From Planctomycetota bacterium (GTDB lineage: Bacteria > Planctomycetota > UBA11346), in the NCBI GenBank assembly GCA_016745075.1, contig JADGDD010000004.1, forward strand, positions 1 to 64,000: a DNA stretch of 64,000 bases, read 5' to 3'. A program made the translations under genes and the position numbers. Within the stretch, counting starts at the first letter, position 1. Each line of letters opens with the position of its first letter. The notes below the pieces were generated by a model. That model was not told the DNA's origin, ran no database searches, and saw only the letters and a program-made list of their open reading frames with translations. This document shows, piece by piece, positions 53,396 to 63,286 of the stretch.

Positions 53396-56219
53396 GTTCG
53401 TCTTTATACCCCAACCACATCAAGACAGTAGGTAAAAAAACAAGACTACCCAACAAACAAGCAAAAATACCGATAGAGGCAAGGCTGCCTATACTTTGAA
53501 TACCACGGTAAGAACTGACCAGTAACGAACCAAAACCAACAATACTGGTGAGAGCCGTCATGATAATTGGATGACCAATTTCGGTGAGTGTTTTCCGTAA
53601 GCCTGCACGCGTTCGTGGTTGGCGCGTGAGATGATGCATAAAATGAATGCCATTATCTATGCCGATACCAATAATTAACGGCAACACCATTATATTTAAT
53701 AAATTCCACGGCAAGCCAACCCAATGCATGGCTGCAACCATTCCAATAATGCCAAGCAACAAGGTTCCCATAATAAGCGTAACCTGAACAAGGTTACGCA
53801 AGGCAATAGACAATAACAGCAACGTCACCGCAAGTGCGATAAGAGTAAGGCTTACAAAATTTTCTATAATGGTACGCTCAAGAAAATAGACGAGGCTTGG
53901 TCCACCACATAAACTCCCGTGCACATCATTCCCTAAATTCACTTCGCCCTCTTCATTAAATGGTACGCACAGGGCTTCTCTAAATTCGAGTAAGGGAATG
54001 AGACTGGTATTATAACGAGTTGGTAACGACAAACGGACAGAAATCTTACCGCTGACCTCATCTTTATGAAAAACACTGCGCACCAATTCTGCCAATGCAC
54101 CACCAGAGAGTTCCGATAGCAACAAAGGTTGCCCACTAGCACAGCGTTGCTGCATGGCTTGTATATCGGCTAAGAATGCTGCATATCGTTTACGCTGTTG
54201 TTCACTACTGGCAGCACGAACCGCCTCTATCCCCTGCCAATCTACTTCAGTGTGTAAGCGTTGCATAACGACAGTTTGTCGTGCAAGTTCTGGTATCGCT
54301 TGCAGCGGCCCAGCAACAGGATGTAAAATAGGAGCGCAGGTATACGCCACCCCTGCCTGCAATAACTCTGGAGCGCCATCATATTCCTCATAGAGATAGG
54401 CACCATAAAGTGTGTGTTCTTCTACCCGTTCAAAGGCAACAATACCCCAAGGAAATTCAAAAGCATGACGTGCAATAAATTCATCTGGATGCACCGGAAT
54501 CTGCAAAGGAATATCACAACGGTCCGTGCGTAAATCAGTAAGTGATACATCCTCGGCAAAGGTCACGGGTAAACCCTGCTGTAATGGTGTTAAACAGGTT
54601 ACCACTTTATGTACAGCAGTTACAACCGCTTTTTCATCCTGCCCTTGGATGAGCATGTCATGACCACCAAAACTAATCCCCAAACGACGGCCTAATTCTA
54701 CATACGAGGGCGTAGCACTGCTGGCTGGACGTAAATTACGAAGGTCGTAATCAAAACGAAACCACGGACTTACCATACAACTCGTCATAAGCACCGCACC
54801 AACGCATGCGAGCGTGAGAAAACTCAACAAGCCACGCCGACGTGTGCCAACACTCGCGCAGTATTTCAGCAAAGGAGCTTCTGTGCATTTTTTTGGCCCA
54901 ACCCATGCCAATAAGGCTGGAATAATAATACTGATAAGCGCCAACATACACGCCAAGCCAATTCCTGCTACCACTCCCAGTTCACGCAAACCGCGGAAAT
55001 TGCTGGTCGCCAAAACAATGAATGATGCGGTGCTAGTTAAACACCCCAACGCAATTCCTGCACCAGTATGCTGTACAGCAGCTAATGCCGCTTGTGCGCG
55101 TGGACTCAAATCTGAATCGTGCTCTTGTGGATGACGCAAGGCCCACCCATACGCATTGTATATATGAATAATATAATCAACACCCAATCCAAGTAAAATA
55201 GCGGCAAAAGCGCTAATTAAAACAGAGAGGCCGTCACTGAAAATAACCCCAGCAATACCAAGCGTTGCGGTTACAGCTGGCACCGTTGCTACTGCAATAA
55301 ACACCACTAAACGTAGACTGCGATAAGCCAAACCAAACAAAATGACAATGCCAGTAATACTAGTAATAACCGTTAATATGGATGACTGAATGGTTTCTTT
55401 AAAATCAACGTTAGCTTGCACATACCCACCGGCTAAATGAAAAGTCAGCCCTGCCCATTGTTGATCTGCGTCTATCTCCGCTTTCAGTACTTGTAATTTT
55501 GGCGCGATCTCACCAGTGAATTCCATGTTTTTTATAGAATGGGCGGCATGCAGCATAAGCACATGAATACGACCATCACGCGAAAGAACATAACCATTAT
55601 CTTCAGTAAGCGGGGCTTGTTCCCCTTGCATGGATTTCCATGCGGGCAAATAGGTGTTCGTCCACAGCCCAACAACATCGCGCTCACGTAATTGAGCTGG
55701 CACTGATGCCGGTGCTCCGGTCTGTAAACGTTTACGAATATATTTGGGGCGCATTTTCGATACAACGTCATCTACACCAGCATCATCAAGAAAAAGGAAA
55801 CCATTACCGCCAATCAGATCATATTGGGCTTCCCCTAAAGATGGGTCATGGCGACCAAACATGCTCTCAATCATGCTTTCTGATTGACCGTTCAATTCAG
55901 GGTTTTGCCATGACCATTGTTCTATCTGTGCTGCTACCGTCTCTATAAGCTGACGGCTGCGTTCTTTATCGTGGTCATCTGCTGCCTCAACCGCAACAAA
56001 CAAACGATCACCACTGGCAAAAGTCGTAAGCAACTCATTAAAACGCTTCATTGGGCCAGCATCTTCTGGCAACAAACTAATCGGATCTGGATTCATCCGA
56101 ACGTTGAGAATAAGCAAGCTTACACAGGCACAAACGGTCAAAGCCAAGGCTATCATTCGGCGCGGATAACGCACCGCGAGCCCCGCCAATACCTCTAAGA
56201 AACCCCATGATTTTATCAT
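53388..56219 (-). CDS. RND/MMPL-family exporter (HpnN-like)
   Basis: 943 residues with the RND layout: TM1, a periplasmic loop (about 45-265), five clustered TMs (LTVITSITGIVILFGLAYRS; LISAFAAILLGLGVDYIIHI), and a second half repeating this (TLLLLSIALRNLVQVTLIMG; MVLPLIIGIGIDNGIHFMHH). The D-Y/D-N sites in TM4 and TM10 fit proton-driven transport. It resembles the hopanoid-lipid exporter HpnN and other MMPL lipid transporters more than drug pumps. Its end overlaps the PBP2 gene by 8 bp, an uncommon pairing. Confidence 0.78.
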   Translation of the reverse strand: MIKSWGFLEVLAGLAVRYPRRMIALALTVCACVSLLILNVRMNPDPISLLPEDAGPMKRFNELLTTFASGDRLFVAVEAADDHDKERSRQLIETVAAQIEQWSWQNPELNGQSESMIESMFGRHDPSLGEAQYDLIGGNGFLFLDDAGVDDVVSKMRPKYIRKRLQTGAPASVPAQLRERDVVGLWTNTYLPAWKSMQGEQAPLTEDNGYVLSRDGRIHVLMLHAAHSIKNMEFTGEIAPKLQVLKAEIDADQQWAGLTFHLAGGYVQANVDFKETIQSSILTVITSITGIVILFGLAYRSLRLVVFIAVATVPAVTATLGIAGVIFSDGLSVLISAFAAILLGLGVDYIIHIYNAYGWALRHPQEHDSDLSPRAQAALAAVQHTGAGIALGCLTSTASFIVLATSNFRGLRELGVVAGIGLACMLALISIIIPALLAWVGPKKCTEAPLLKYCASVGTRRRGLLSFLTLACVGAVLMTSCMVSPWFRFDYDLRNLRPASSATPSYVELGRRLGISFGGHDMLIQGQDEKAVVTAVHKVVTCLTPLQQGLPVTFAEDVSLTDLRTDRCDIPLQIPVHPDEFIARHAFEFPWGIVAFERVEEHTLYGAYLYEEYDGAPELLQAGVAYTCAPILHPVAGPLQAIPELARQTVVMQRLHTEVDWQGIEAVRAASSEQQRKRYAAFLADIQAMQQRCASGQPLLLSELSGGALAELVRSVFHKDEVSGKISVRLSLPTRYNTSLIPLLEFREALCVPFNEEGEVNLGNDVHGSLCGGPSLVYFLERTIIENFVSLTLIALAVTLLLLSIALRNLVQVTLIMGTLLLGIIGMVAAMHWVGLPWNLLNIMVLPLIIGIGIDNGIHFMHHLTRQPRTRAGLRKTLTEIGHPIIMTALTSIVGFGSLLVSSYRGIQSIGSLASIGIFACLLGSLVFLPTVLMWLGYKDEHE

Positions 56220-56283
56220 GGGGTTATGCTAAGACGAGCCTTCAGAGAGCAATTAGCAAACGCGCAGGTCTGCTCTAGGCGTA

Positions 56284-57585
56284 CTACCGTGCTTCAGTGC
56301 GGCAACCGATATCATTGCGATAATGCTTACCATCAAATGTGATAGCTTCACTGGCGGCATAGGCCACCTCTCTGGCGGCGGTAAGATCTTCGCCTTGTGC
56401 ACAAACTGAAAGCACACGGCCACCTGCGGTATACAGCACCCCGTTTTTCTTGGAAGTGCCTGCATGGAAAACAGTCACACCTTTTTCAGCAGCCGCTTCT
56501 TCAACAGCAGTAATCGCTTTGCCGTTTTCGTAGGAACCAGGATAACCACCACTGGCAAGGGTCACACAGATAGCAGTATCATCTGACCAATCAAGAGTGA
56601 TCGTATCAAGCTTGCCATCAATGCAGGCTTCGCAAATATCAACCAAATCATTTTGCAAACGCAGCATGAGCGGCTGACATTCTGGGTCACCAAAGCGAAC
56701 GTTATATTCAATCACACGAGGGCCTTTGTTCGTGAGCATTAAACCCATATACAGTATGCCAACATATGGGCGGCCTTCTTTGACCAAACCGCTGAGAGTT
56801 GGCAATAAAATGCGGCTCACAACCACATCTTCGTCTGCTTCTGACATAAGGCCTGGCGCTGGCGTGAAGGCTCCCATGCCACCAGTATTGGGGCCACGGT
56901 CACCGTCAAAAACCTGCTTATGGTCTTGAGCTGTATCAAGAATGAGAGCGTTATGCCCGTCACAGAAGGCGAATACACTAATTTCTTCACCTTCCAATAT
57001 TTCTTCTATAATCAGATGGCTACCAGCTTCTTTACCAAACTGATGATTTTCCATCATCCGAGTGACTGCATCATGCGCTTCATCTTCTGTTTGCGCAACG
57101 GTCACACCCTTACCAGCGGCAAGTCCATCACATTTGATAACAATTGGTGCGCCCACTTCTTCTATGTACTCATGCGCTTCTGCGGCATCATCAAAAATCT
57201 TAAAGGCTGCCGTTGGGATATTATAGCGACGTAGGAACTCTTTCATCGCCACTTTACTACCTTCAAGCTCTGATGCCGCCTTGCTTGGCCCCCACGCACG
57301 CAGGCCAGCCTTTTCAAAGTCATCAACAATACCCATAACGAGCGGAATTTCTGGACCAACCACTGTCAGGTCTATCGCTTCTTTACGAGCAAAGTTCAAA
57401 AGCCCAGCAACATCGTCCGACTTAATTGCAATGTTTTCAACTTTTAAGCCCGCACGTGAACCAGCTAAAGCCGCTGTTCCAGGATTACCAGGAGCAATAT
57501 ACAATTCTGTCACTCGTTCGCTTTGCGCCAATTTCCACGCCAATGCATGCTCACGTCCGCCACTGCCAACAACCAGAATCTTCAT
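56284..57585 (-). CDS. purD: Phosphoribosylamine-glycine ligase
   Basis: 433 residues, normal GARS length; ATP-grasp enzyme of purine synthesis. Seen: KILVVGSGGREHALAWKLAQ, PGNPGTA, VVGPEIPLV, the ATP-grasp IKCDGLAAGKGVTVAQT, QDHKQVFDGDRGPNTGGMGA and VIEYNVRFGDPE. The ATG at 57585 is the family start; the open frame runs 16 codons further. It stands alone, 64 bp after the RND gene start on the same strand. Confidence 0.95.
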   Translation of the reverse strand: MKILVVGSGGREHALAWKLAQSERVTELYIAPGNPGTAALAGSRAGLKVENIAIKSDDVAGLLNFARKEAIDLTVVGPEIPLVMGIVDDFEKAGLRAWGPSKAASELEGSKVAMKEFLRRYNIPTAAFKIFDDAAEAHEYIEEVGAPIVIKCDGLAAGKGVTVAQTEDEAHDAVTRMMENHQFGKEAGSHLIIEEILEGEEISVFAFCDGHNALILDTAQDHKQVFDGDRGPNTGGMGAFTPAPGLMSEADEDVVVSRILLPTLSGLVKEGRPYVGILYMGLMLTNKGPRVIEYNVRFGDPECQPLMLRLQNDLVDICEACIDGKLDTITLDWSDDTAICVTLASGGYPGSYENGKAITAVEEAAAEKGVTVFHAGTSKKNGVLYTAGGRVLSVCAQGEDLTAAREVAYAASEAITFDGKHYRNDIGCRTEAR

Positions 57586-57795
57586 ATATGCTCCTTTGGG
57601 GCGGGCAGCATAGGCTTTGATTTGAGCATGCAATAAGGGCCGTTTTATTGAAAGTTCTCAGTGGTTTATATAGGATGACACCTTGTGTCTATTCTGGAAA
57701 CCTCTCCAACTAGGTCTTATGAATAAAAAGTAAGACAAATAATTTTAAGGAGAAATCAGTTGAGAAAACCCTGCTGATTTCGTAAGGTACAATAT

Positions 57796-59748
57796 TTACT
57801 GACCGTCTACCAGTTGTCGTAAGACTTGCACTGCATCTTTCATGTCTAGCACTTGGCTGTTTAACTCGGAAGAGGACGCTGCCGATTCCTCTGCGTTTGC
57901 GGCGTTGCTTTGGGTAACGCTGTCCATTTGCGCAACGGCTTGGTTCACCTGTTCTACTCCGCGTGCTTGTTCGTCTGATGACTGGGCAACTTCTCCCATT
58001 AATTGTACGACTTTGTTGGAAGCTTCGGCTGTTTCGGTAAAGGTTCCAACCAATTCTTTTGCTACTGTCTCTTTCAGGAAACTTTCAACCATCTTGGTCA
58101 CGGTTTCTACCTGTCCTGTATTTTCTTGTGCTTCTTGAATTAAGGCGGCGGTGTTTTTTACTTCTTCGGCACTACGCTGAGCCAGACTACGCACTTCGTC
58201 TGCTACAACGGCAAAGCCAAGTCCCGCATCCCCAGCCCGTGCCGCCTCAACTGCTGCGTTTAATGCCAGTAAGTTGGTTTGAAAGGCGATTTCATCAATT
58301 GTTTTAACAACATTACCGGTTGCTTCCGTAGAGCCTTTTATTCCTGCTACGGCATCTGCTAACTGCGTTAATTGCGTTGCTATTTCCGATGAAACGCTCA
58401 GGGCACGCTCTTGCCCTGTCATCGCCAATGCTCCCGCATCTTGTGCTAAGGCATCTGCTGCGCGTGCGTTCTCTGCACTCTGCTGTGCGGTCGCGGCCAT
58501 TTCTTCTAAGGATGCAGAGGTTTCTTCTAAACTAGACGCTTGTTCTGACGCACCTTCCGCCATTTGAGCACTGGATCCTGCTATCTGACCAGAAGATCGA
58601 GACACGTGTTCTGCGCTCCCACTCAGATTATCAGCAATAACGTTAATTGGTTTATAGATTGACCGTGCAATAACCAGCGCTACAGCGAACACCAAACAGA
58701 AACACGTCAGCAAGAGCCCTGTTAACCATGCCACCATTGCTTTTTCTGCGTTTATAGCATGTGCGTGAATCTTATGGACAGCCTTAAGTACCTCATTCTC
58801 TGAAATAGTCGTTTGCAAACACCAACGTAAACCTTCAATTGCTACAGGGCTATAGCAGACAAATTCTCTGAGACCGGTGCTTCCTGTTTTTATCGCTATT
58901 CCCGACTCACCGTTGAGCGCTTTATTAACATATTCACCAGTCTTCGGTTCGCCGATATCTCCAGGCTTAAGAGCACGTTTACTGCGATAAACTGTTTGCC
59001 CATCAGCTTCACCAACTAAATATGATTCTCCGGTCTCTCCAAGACCAATGCGTTCATTAACAATGTCATTAATTTGTTCTGTAGACATTTGGAAAGCAAT
59101 TATTCCGATTAATTGTTTGCCTGAAAATATCGGATAGCCAGCAAAGGCACTCTGATTATTATGACTTGGTGCATAGGGTGAAAAATCAACAACTGCCTTC
59201 TCGCCTGTCTCTACAATGCTATTTAACAACGTTTCCAAACCAGAACCAACCATCATATCTGTATGATGACAGTTTGTGCCGAGATCAGATTCCTTCTCCA
59301 CCGTGTACATGACGTGACCATGAGCAGCACAGATAAGGAATATATCATAAAAACCTGATTTTTCTTGAAACTGACGAAGATTCTGCCCTTCTTTTTCCCA
59401 AATGGCTTTATATTCCTCCGTTTCAATATTGTATTCCCCATCCTCTTTTGTGTGCATGCGATCATGATAGTCTTTTAATGTCTTATAGAGATCTGCCACA
59501 TCCTTACTAGAGGCAAAATTCTGCATACTTTGAAAAGCGCTATCAAAATACCGTTCTACCGCACGCTTTTTAAAAGACTGAACAGCCCCCAAAGTATCTT
59601 TCACTTGAGCGCTCACCGCAACTTCCGTTGCATGATCTATGTTCGTAAATTCTTCTTGGCTAATCCATAACAGAACGATAGACACAAGGATCATCGGCAA
59701 AATGCCAACAGCCAGATACGAGGAAACAAGTTTTGCTGATAATTTCAT
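57796..59748 (-). CDS. Methyl-accepting chemotaxis protein
   Basis: 650 residues. TM1 at the N-terminus ([20 protein letters not shown]), a large periplasmic sensor (about 35-320) of double-Cache type ([53 protein letters not shown]), and TM2 ([20 protein letters not shown]). A short HAMP-like stretch and the signalling hairpin [20 protein letters not shown], with [20 protein letters not shown], follow. The C-terminus lacks a CheR-binding pentapeptide. No che genes are nearby, so it is an orphan receptor. The TSS, RBS (GGAG) and ATG order is clear. Confidence 0.95.
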   Translation of the reverse strand: MKLSAKLVSSYLAVGILPMILVSIVLLWISQEEFTNIDHATEVAVSAQVKDTLGAVQSFKKRAVERYFDSAFQSMQNFASSKDVADLYKTLKDYHDRMHTKEDGEYNIETEEYKAIWEKEGQNLRQFQEKSGFYDIFLICAAHGHVMYTVEKESDLGTNCHHTDMMVGSGLETLLNSIVETGEKAVVDFSPYAPSHNNQSAFAGYPIFSGKQLIGIIAFQMSTEQINDIVNERIGLGETGESYLVGEADGQTVYRSKRALKPGDIGEPKTGEYVNKALNGESGIAIKTGSTGLREFVCYSPVAIEGLRWCLQTTISENEVLKAVHKIHAHAINAEKAMVAWLTGLLLTCFCLVFAVALVIARSIYKPINVIADNLSGSAEHVSRSSGQIAGSSAQMAEGASEQASSLEETSASLEEMAATAQQSAENARAADALAQDAGALAMTGQERALSVSSEIATQLTQLADAVAGIKGSTEATGNVVKTIDEIAFQTNLLALNAAVEAARAGDAGLGFAVVADEVRSLAQRSAEEVKNTAALIQEAQENTGQVETVTKMVESFLKETVAKELVGTFTETAEASNKVVQLMGEVAQSSDEQARGVEQVNQAVAQMDSVTQSNAANAEESAASSSELNSQVLDMKDAVQVLRQLVDGQ

Positions 59749-59804
59749 GAGTCATCTCCGTAAAAACGAATTTAAAGACCTGAATATCCATATTGTTCAC
59801 TAGG

Positions 59805-59833
59805 AAGATACCCTACAAAAGAAAAGTTGTAAA
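59805..59833 (-). promoter_or_regulatory. Candidate promoter of the chemoreceptor gene
   Basis: On the minus strand TTTACA (59833-59828) and TATCTT (59810-59805) are 17 bp apart, about 57 bp before the ATG at 59748. They match sigma-70 boxes at 5 and 4 of 6 positions. No sigma-28 (flagellar) pattern was seen. Confidence 0.45.
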
Positions 59834-59916
59834 GTAGTTCTTACCTACTCTCGTTATTTGCTTATGAGGCTCTCGCTAAAAGACAGGAAAAACATGGGCC
59901 GACAGCAAACATCACC

Positions 59917-61524
59917 CTATGTTTCTTCCCGCGTCTCTGGCTCCGCCTCCTGAGATTCGTTATTGAGGTTCGCCCCACTTCCATCAGCAGCTTGGCGTTT
60001 TTTATAATTACGCTTATTCTCTCGCATTTTGCGGATGGCTGCCATTCGCTTATTCGACAGCTCACCGTCATTACGCACTATAAAATACATAGCCAAACCA
60101 AAGCCAACAGACAAAGTCATAATAACAATACGCAGTATGGTATTATTTTCTGGTGGTGGAGTCACATCTTTATAGGAATCTGCTACGAAGAACTTCAGGT
60201 AACTGGTATCACTATGTCGACGTTTATCACGTCGTTTGGCCCGCTCAACAAAGACTCCATGTATTTTAAGAAAACGACAGTTCGCTTCAATAATAGAACC
60301 TGGAATAGGTGGTTCTTCACCTTCGTCCGCGATGATAGCGAGCTCATAGGCATGTAAAATTGATTTTTCACTTTCTGTTACCGTGCCTGTAATATCACGT
60401 TCTCGGTAGAGACCTTTATGACGAGCCCATAAACGTACACGCCAAACGCGTTGTATGCCCCACGGTTTATCTTTTTCTATCAGCTCATCAATAGTGACAT
60501 CTAACACTGTTGCCCGTAAAGTAAATGCTTTGCCTCTATAAGAACTTGGCTCAAAACCAAGTTCAACACTCAACTCTCCGGCATCTAAAGTCGTATCGTA
60601 GGCATCATTTCTATAAGCATCTGCTATTTTTACCTGACCAAGTAGATGATAATACGGCACCAATTCCAAAACCTGTAATTTATCATCAACAGATGTCCAC
60701 ATGGCATCAAGATCTTCAACGTCATGAGCTCCACCAACACCGGGCAAGCGTTTTTCATTATAATCCATTTGTGCGTCTTCGGTGATGGCTATCATTCGTC
60801 TTGCAGCAAGTAGTGGTACACTTTCTTTTTTGCTAACACCCTGCACGTCCAGTCCCCCCATATAGCGGCCTATCGCGCGTACAGGATCACCAATAACCAG
60901 TTCTTTACCTACATCCCATGAGAGTACTAACATGTAACGGTTTGCCTGTTCTTCTGCGTCAGTTGCAACCGCTATCACCATCCATTGTTTTGAACCGTCT
61001 TCTTCTGCGTTACATTGATCCACTAAGATTCCGTCAACAAAGGTAGGAGTTCCATCAGGAATAACATAGGCCACCTCACCTGTTGGCAGTGCGTAGCCAA
61101 GAATATCATCAATTTCAAAACCTTGGGCAAGCGGTTTGTTTTTTTGATCAAATGGAATTTGTTTGTTCAACCACAGTAGCGAACGGCCATTTAACCCAGT
61201 AATGTGATGACTAACTTCATCTTGATGCGTTAATAAATGATCTGCACCAAGTTCCCATGTGTGATCTGCTACCGGTAATGTTGGAGCGGGGTCTAAACGC
61301 GGCAAACTCATTTCTCTGCGCTCAGACCGCTTCAACATATTTTGTTGAACAGGTTTGTTCTCTTCCATCGCGTCCATGATAAACGATACTATCGTTGCTA
61401 ATACAACGCTTAACATCATTAACCCCAAGGCTTCTCGCGGTCGCAAAAATGGCGGCTTTTCTATCGGCTTTCCGACACCAATTTTTAATTCAGGAGATTT
61501 CTTTTTCTTAAATAACAAAGACAT
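59917..61524 (-). CDS. Unknown two-TM membrane protein
   Basis: About 535 residues, not recognised. A basic N-terminus is followed by a TM (ALGLMMLSVVLATIVSFIMD), a long extracytoplasmic part (about 55-455) predicted as mixed alpha/beta with repeated strand-rich stretches (AYVIPDGTPTFVDGILVDQC; PGSIIEANCRFLKIHGVFVE), then a second TM (IVIMTLSVGFGLAMYFIV) and a basic cytoplasmic tail. I use the ATG at 61524 because the extra 13 codons to 61563 lack a ribosome-binding site. It is not obviously coupled to the chemoreceptor (168 bp away) or to the ketoacyl synthase genes. Confidence 0.65.
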   Translation of the reverse strand: MSLLFKKKKSPELKIGVGKPIEKPPFLRPREALGLMMLSVVLATIVSFIMDAMEENKPVQQNMLKRSERREMSLPRLDPAPTLPVADHTWELGADHLLTHQDEVSHHITGLNGRSLLWLNKQIPFDQKNKPLAQGFEIDDILGYALPTGEVAYVIPDGTPTFVDGILVDQCNAEEDGSKQWMVIAVATDAEEQANRYMLVLSWDVGKELVIGDPVRAIGRYMGGLDVQGVSKKESVPLLAARRMIAITEDAQMDYNEKRLPGVGGAHDVEDLDAMWTSVDDKLQVLELVPYYHLLGQVKIADAYRNDAYDTTLDAGELSVELGFEPSSYRGKAFTLRATVLDVTIDELIEKDKPWGIQRVWRVRLWARHKGLYRERDITGTVTESEKSILHAYELAIIADEGEEPPIPGSIIEANCRFLKIHGVFVERAKRRDKRRHSDTSYLKFFVADSYKDVTPPPENNTILRIVIMTLSVGFGLAMYFIVRNDGELSNKRMAAIRKMRENKRNYKKRQAADGSGANLNNESQEAEPETREET

Positions 61525-61646
61525 ACGATAACCCTTTACCGACTTTTTGAAAAAGATGTTCATGTTTGTACTGTGTAGTCATTAATAAAAGACAGACTCT
61601 CATAGTATTATTCTTTAACGTAAAAACAGAACCATAGTTCATAGAT

Positions 61647-62165
61647 CTAAACATCTCCAACAAACAAACCTGCCCAAGCCTGTGTGGTTATATCTGAAGA
61701 GATAAATGGATTGCCCACTTCCGTAACATCACAACTGACCCCAAGCACTGCCTGACAACGCTGACTCAGCAACAAACGTTCGGCTAAACCTGTCACCGCT
61801 GGCCGTGCTTCAGTAGTCGCTTCTGCTACCATAAAGCAGGGACCCGTACAACCAAGCAACTGACTCAGCACACCTGCCAATGCATTGTGAACAGATGAGA
61901 TAAATGGCGTTGGGCTGACACCGCTATCACCAAAAGAATGCAGACTTTCAAGGAAACGGCGTGTCGCCTGTACCGCTCCTGCGGAACTGTGCACCACTAA
62001 CGCCATGTCCGTAGGGAATACAGCATCTGTGCATTGTTCACGTACTGCCTCTACAGCAGCACAGGCATACTGTGCCACAGGGTCTAAGCGGCGGCGGCGA
62101 ACAGACGGCACCCACACTGGCCATACTGGGGCTTCCAAGACATGTGCTTCCACAACAAGAGTCAT
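61647..62165 (-). CDS. Beta-ketoacyl synthase-like partner (chain-length-factor type)
   Basis: 172 residues, resembling the short N-terminal-type ketoacyl synthase domain found in aryl-polyene and related clusters. Seen: PSVRRRRLDPVAQYACAAVE, ALVVHSSAGAVQATRRFLES and PTPFISSVHNALAGVLSQLL. It lacks the catalytic Cys-His-His set, as expected for a partner subunit. Its ATG overlaps the ketoacyl synthase stop (ATGA), so the two are made together and probably pair. The ATG at 62165 is chosen; the longer frame overlaps the partner gene. Confidence 0.72.
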   Translation of the reverse strand: MTLVVEAHVLEAPVWPVWVPSVRRRRLDPVAQYACAAVEAVREQCTDAVFPTDMALVVHSSAGAVQATRRFLESLHSFGDSGVSPTPFISSVHNALAGVLSQLLGCTGPCFMVAEATTEARPAVTGLAERLLLSQRCQAVLGVSCDVTEVGNPFISSDITTQAWAGLFVGDV

Positions 62166-63286
62166 GACAGCGTTCCCCGCTGACAGAGCAGCGCCATATT
62201 GGCTCCACCAAAAGCAAGGGTTGTGCACAAAGCAGAAGAAAAATGAAGCGGCTGCCCATCTGCACAGCGCACAGATTCTATGGGCTGAGCAACTTTATGA
62301 GGCCATGTACGTTGTTGAGCCAAAGCCGTGAGCGCAGCAATAAGCGCAAAGCCTGCGGCACAGCCCATGGTATGACCAATAATGTATTTTTGCGAAGCAA
62401 GCGGAACCTGCGGAAGCAAGTCGGCAAAGACTGTCGCTTCTACCGCATCATTATCCTGCGTCCCAGTTCCGTGCGCACAAATAAAGGATGGCAGCTGCCC
62501 GCCTGCATCAGCAATAGCCGCCGTTATGGCAGTACGCAATCCTTTGCCACTTGGATCAGGAGCAGTATCATGATAAGCATCAGCAGCATTGCCCCAACCA
62601 CTGAGATACCCATGAATAACCGCCTGACGCTGAGCGGCGGATTCAGGATGTTCTAAGAGCAGTGCCACCGCCCCTTCGCCAATACTCATCCCCTGACGGT
62701 CTTGTGAAAATGGTTTGCAACCATGTTGATCCACTACCTGCAAACTAGAAAAGCCCGCAAGCGTTGTTCGGCATAAAGCATCTGCACCAACAACCAATAG
62801 TCGCTGAACTTGGCCTGAGCGTATCCGTTCCATTGCATCTATAATTGCGGCGGCAAACGAAGCACAGGCCAAGCTGTGCACGCCGACAACTGTAACACCT
62901 AAATCCTGAGCAATGGCCGTTGCCGTGGCAGCAGGTGTGTGGCAAGCATAGGCTGGCCCATCCATTTGGCCCGCAAGAAATGCCGTCTCACTTTCAGCCA
63001 TACCCATGGTACAAGTTGCACACAACAAATCTGCTGACTGGCAATCAGCATCTTGCTGCGCTTCTTGGGCAGCAGCCAAGGCAAGAGCTACAGTTCTTGA
63101 TTGGTGGTGTGGCAACAGGCTATCGTCCACTTTACCAACAACACAATTATTGGCGAGTGGCCAACGTTCATCATTATAACAAGCCAAGAGAGACGAGCCA
63201 TGTTCCAAAGCCGTGGTATAAGCAGCCACACCAGCACCTGCCGCACTGATGCAACCAATACCTGTGACTGCAAGCGACAGACTCAT
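62162..63286 (-). CDS. Beta-ketoacyl-ACP synthase (KAS I/II type)
   Basis: 374 residues, slightly shorter than FabF (about 410). The condensing-enzyme triad is intact: C141 in VHSLACASFAAAI, H272 in CAHGTGTQDND and H305 in YIIGHTMGCAAGF. The N-terminus VTGIGCISAAGAG is also typical. It extends acyl-ACP chains by condensation with malonyl-ACP. Coupled by ATGA both to the gene before (reductase) and to the chain-length-factor-like gene after it, it belongs to a secondary type II fatty acid/polyene-like set rather than to core fab genes. No ACP or dehydratase gene is inside the window. Confidence 0.85.
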   Translation of the reverse strand: MSLSLAVTGIGCISAAGAGVAAYTTALEHGSSLLACYNDERWPLANNCVVGKVDDSLLPHHQSRTVALALAAAQEAQQDADCQSADLLCATCTMGMAESETAFLAGQMDGPAYACHTPAATATAIAQDLGVTVVGVHSLACASFAAAIIDAMERIRSGQVQRLLVVGADALCRTTLAGFSSLQVVDQHGCKPFSQDRQGMSIGEGAVALLLEHPESAAQRQAVIHGYLSGWGNAADAYHDTAPDPSGKGLRTAITAAIADAGGQLPSFICAHGTGTQDNDAVEATVFADLLPQVPLASQKYIIGHTMGCAAGFALIAALTALAQQRTWPHKVAQPIESVRCADGQPLHFSSALCTTLAFGGANMALLCQRGTLS

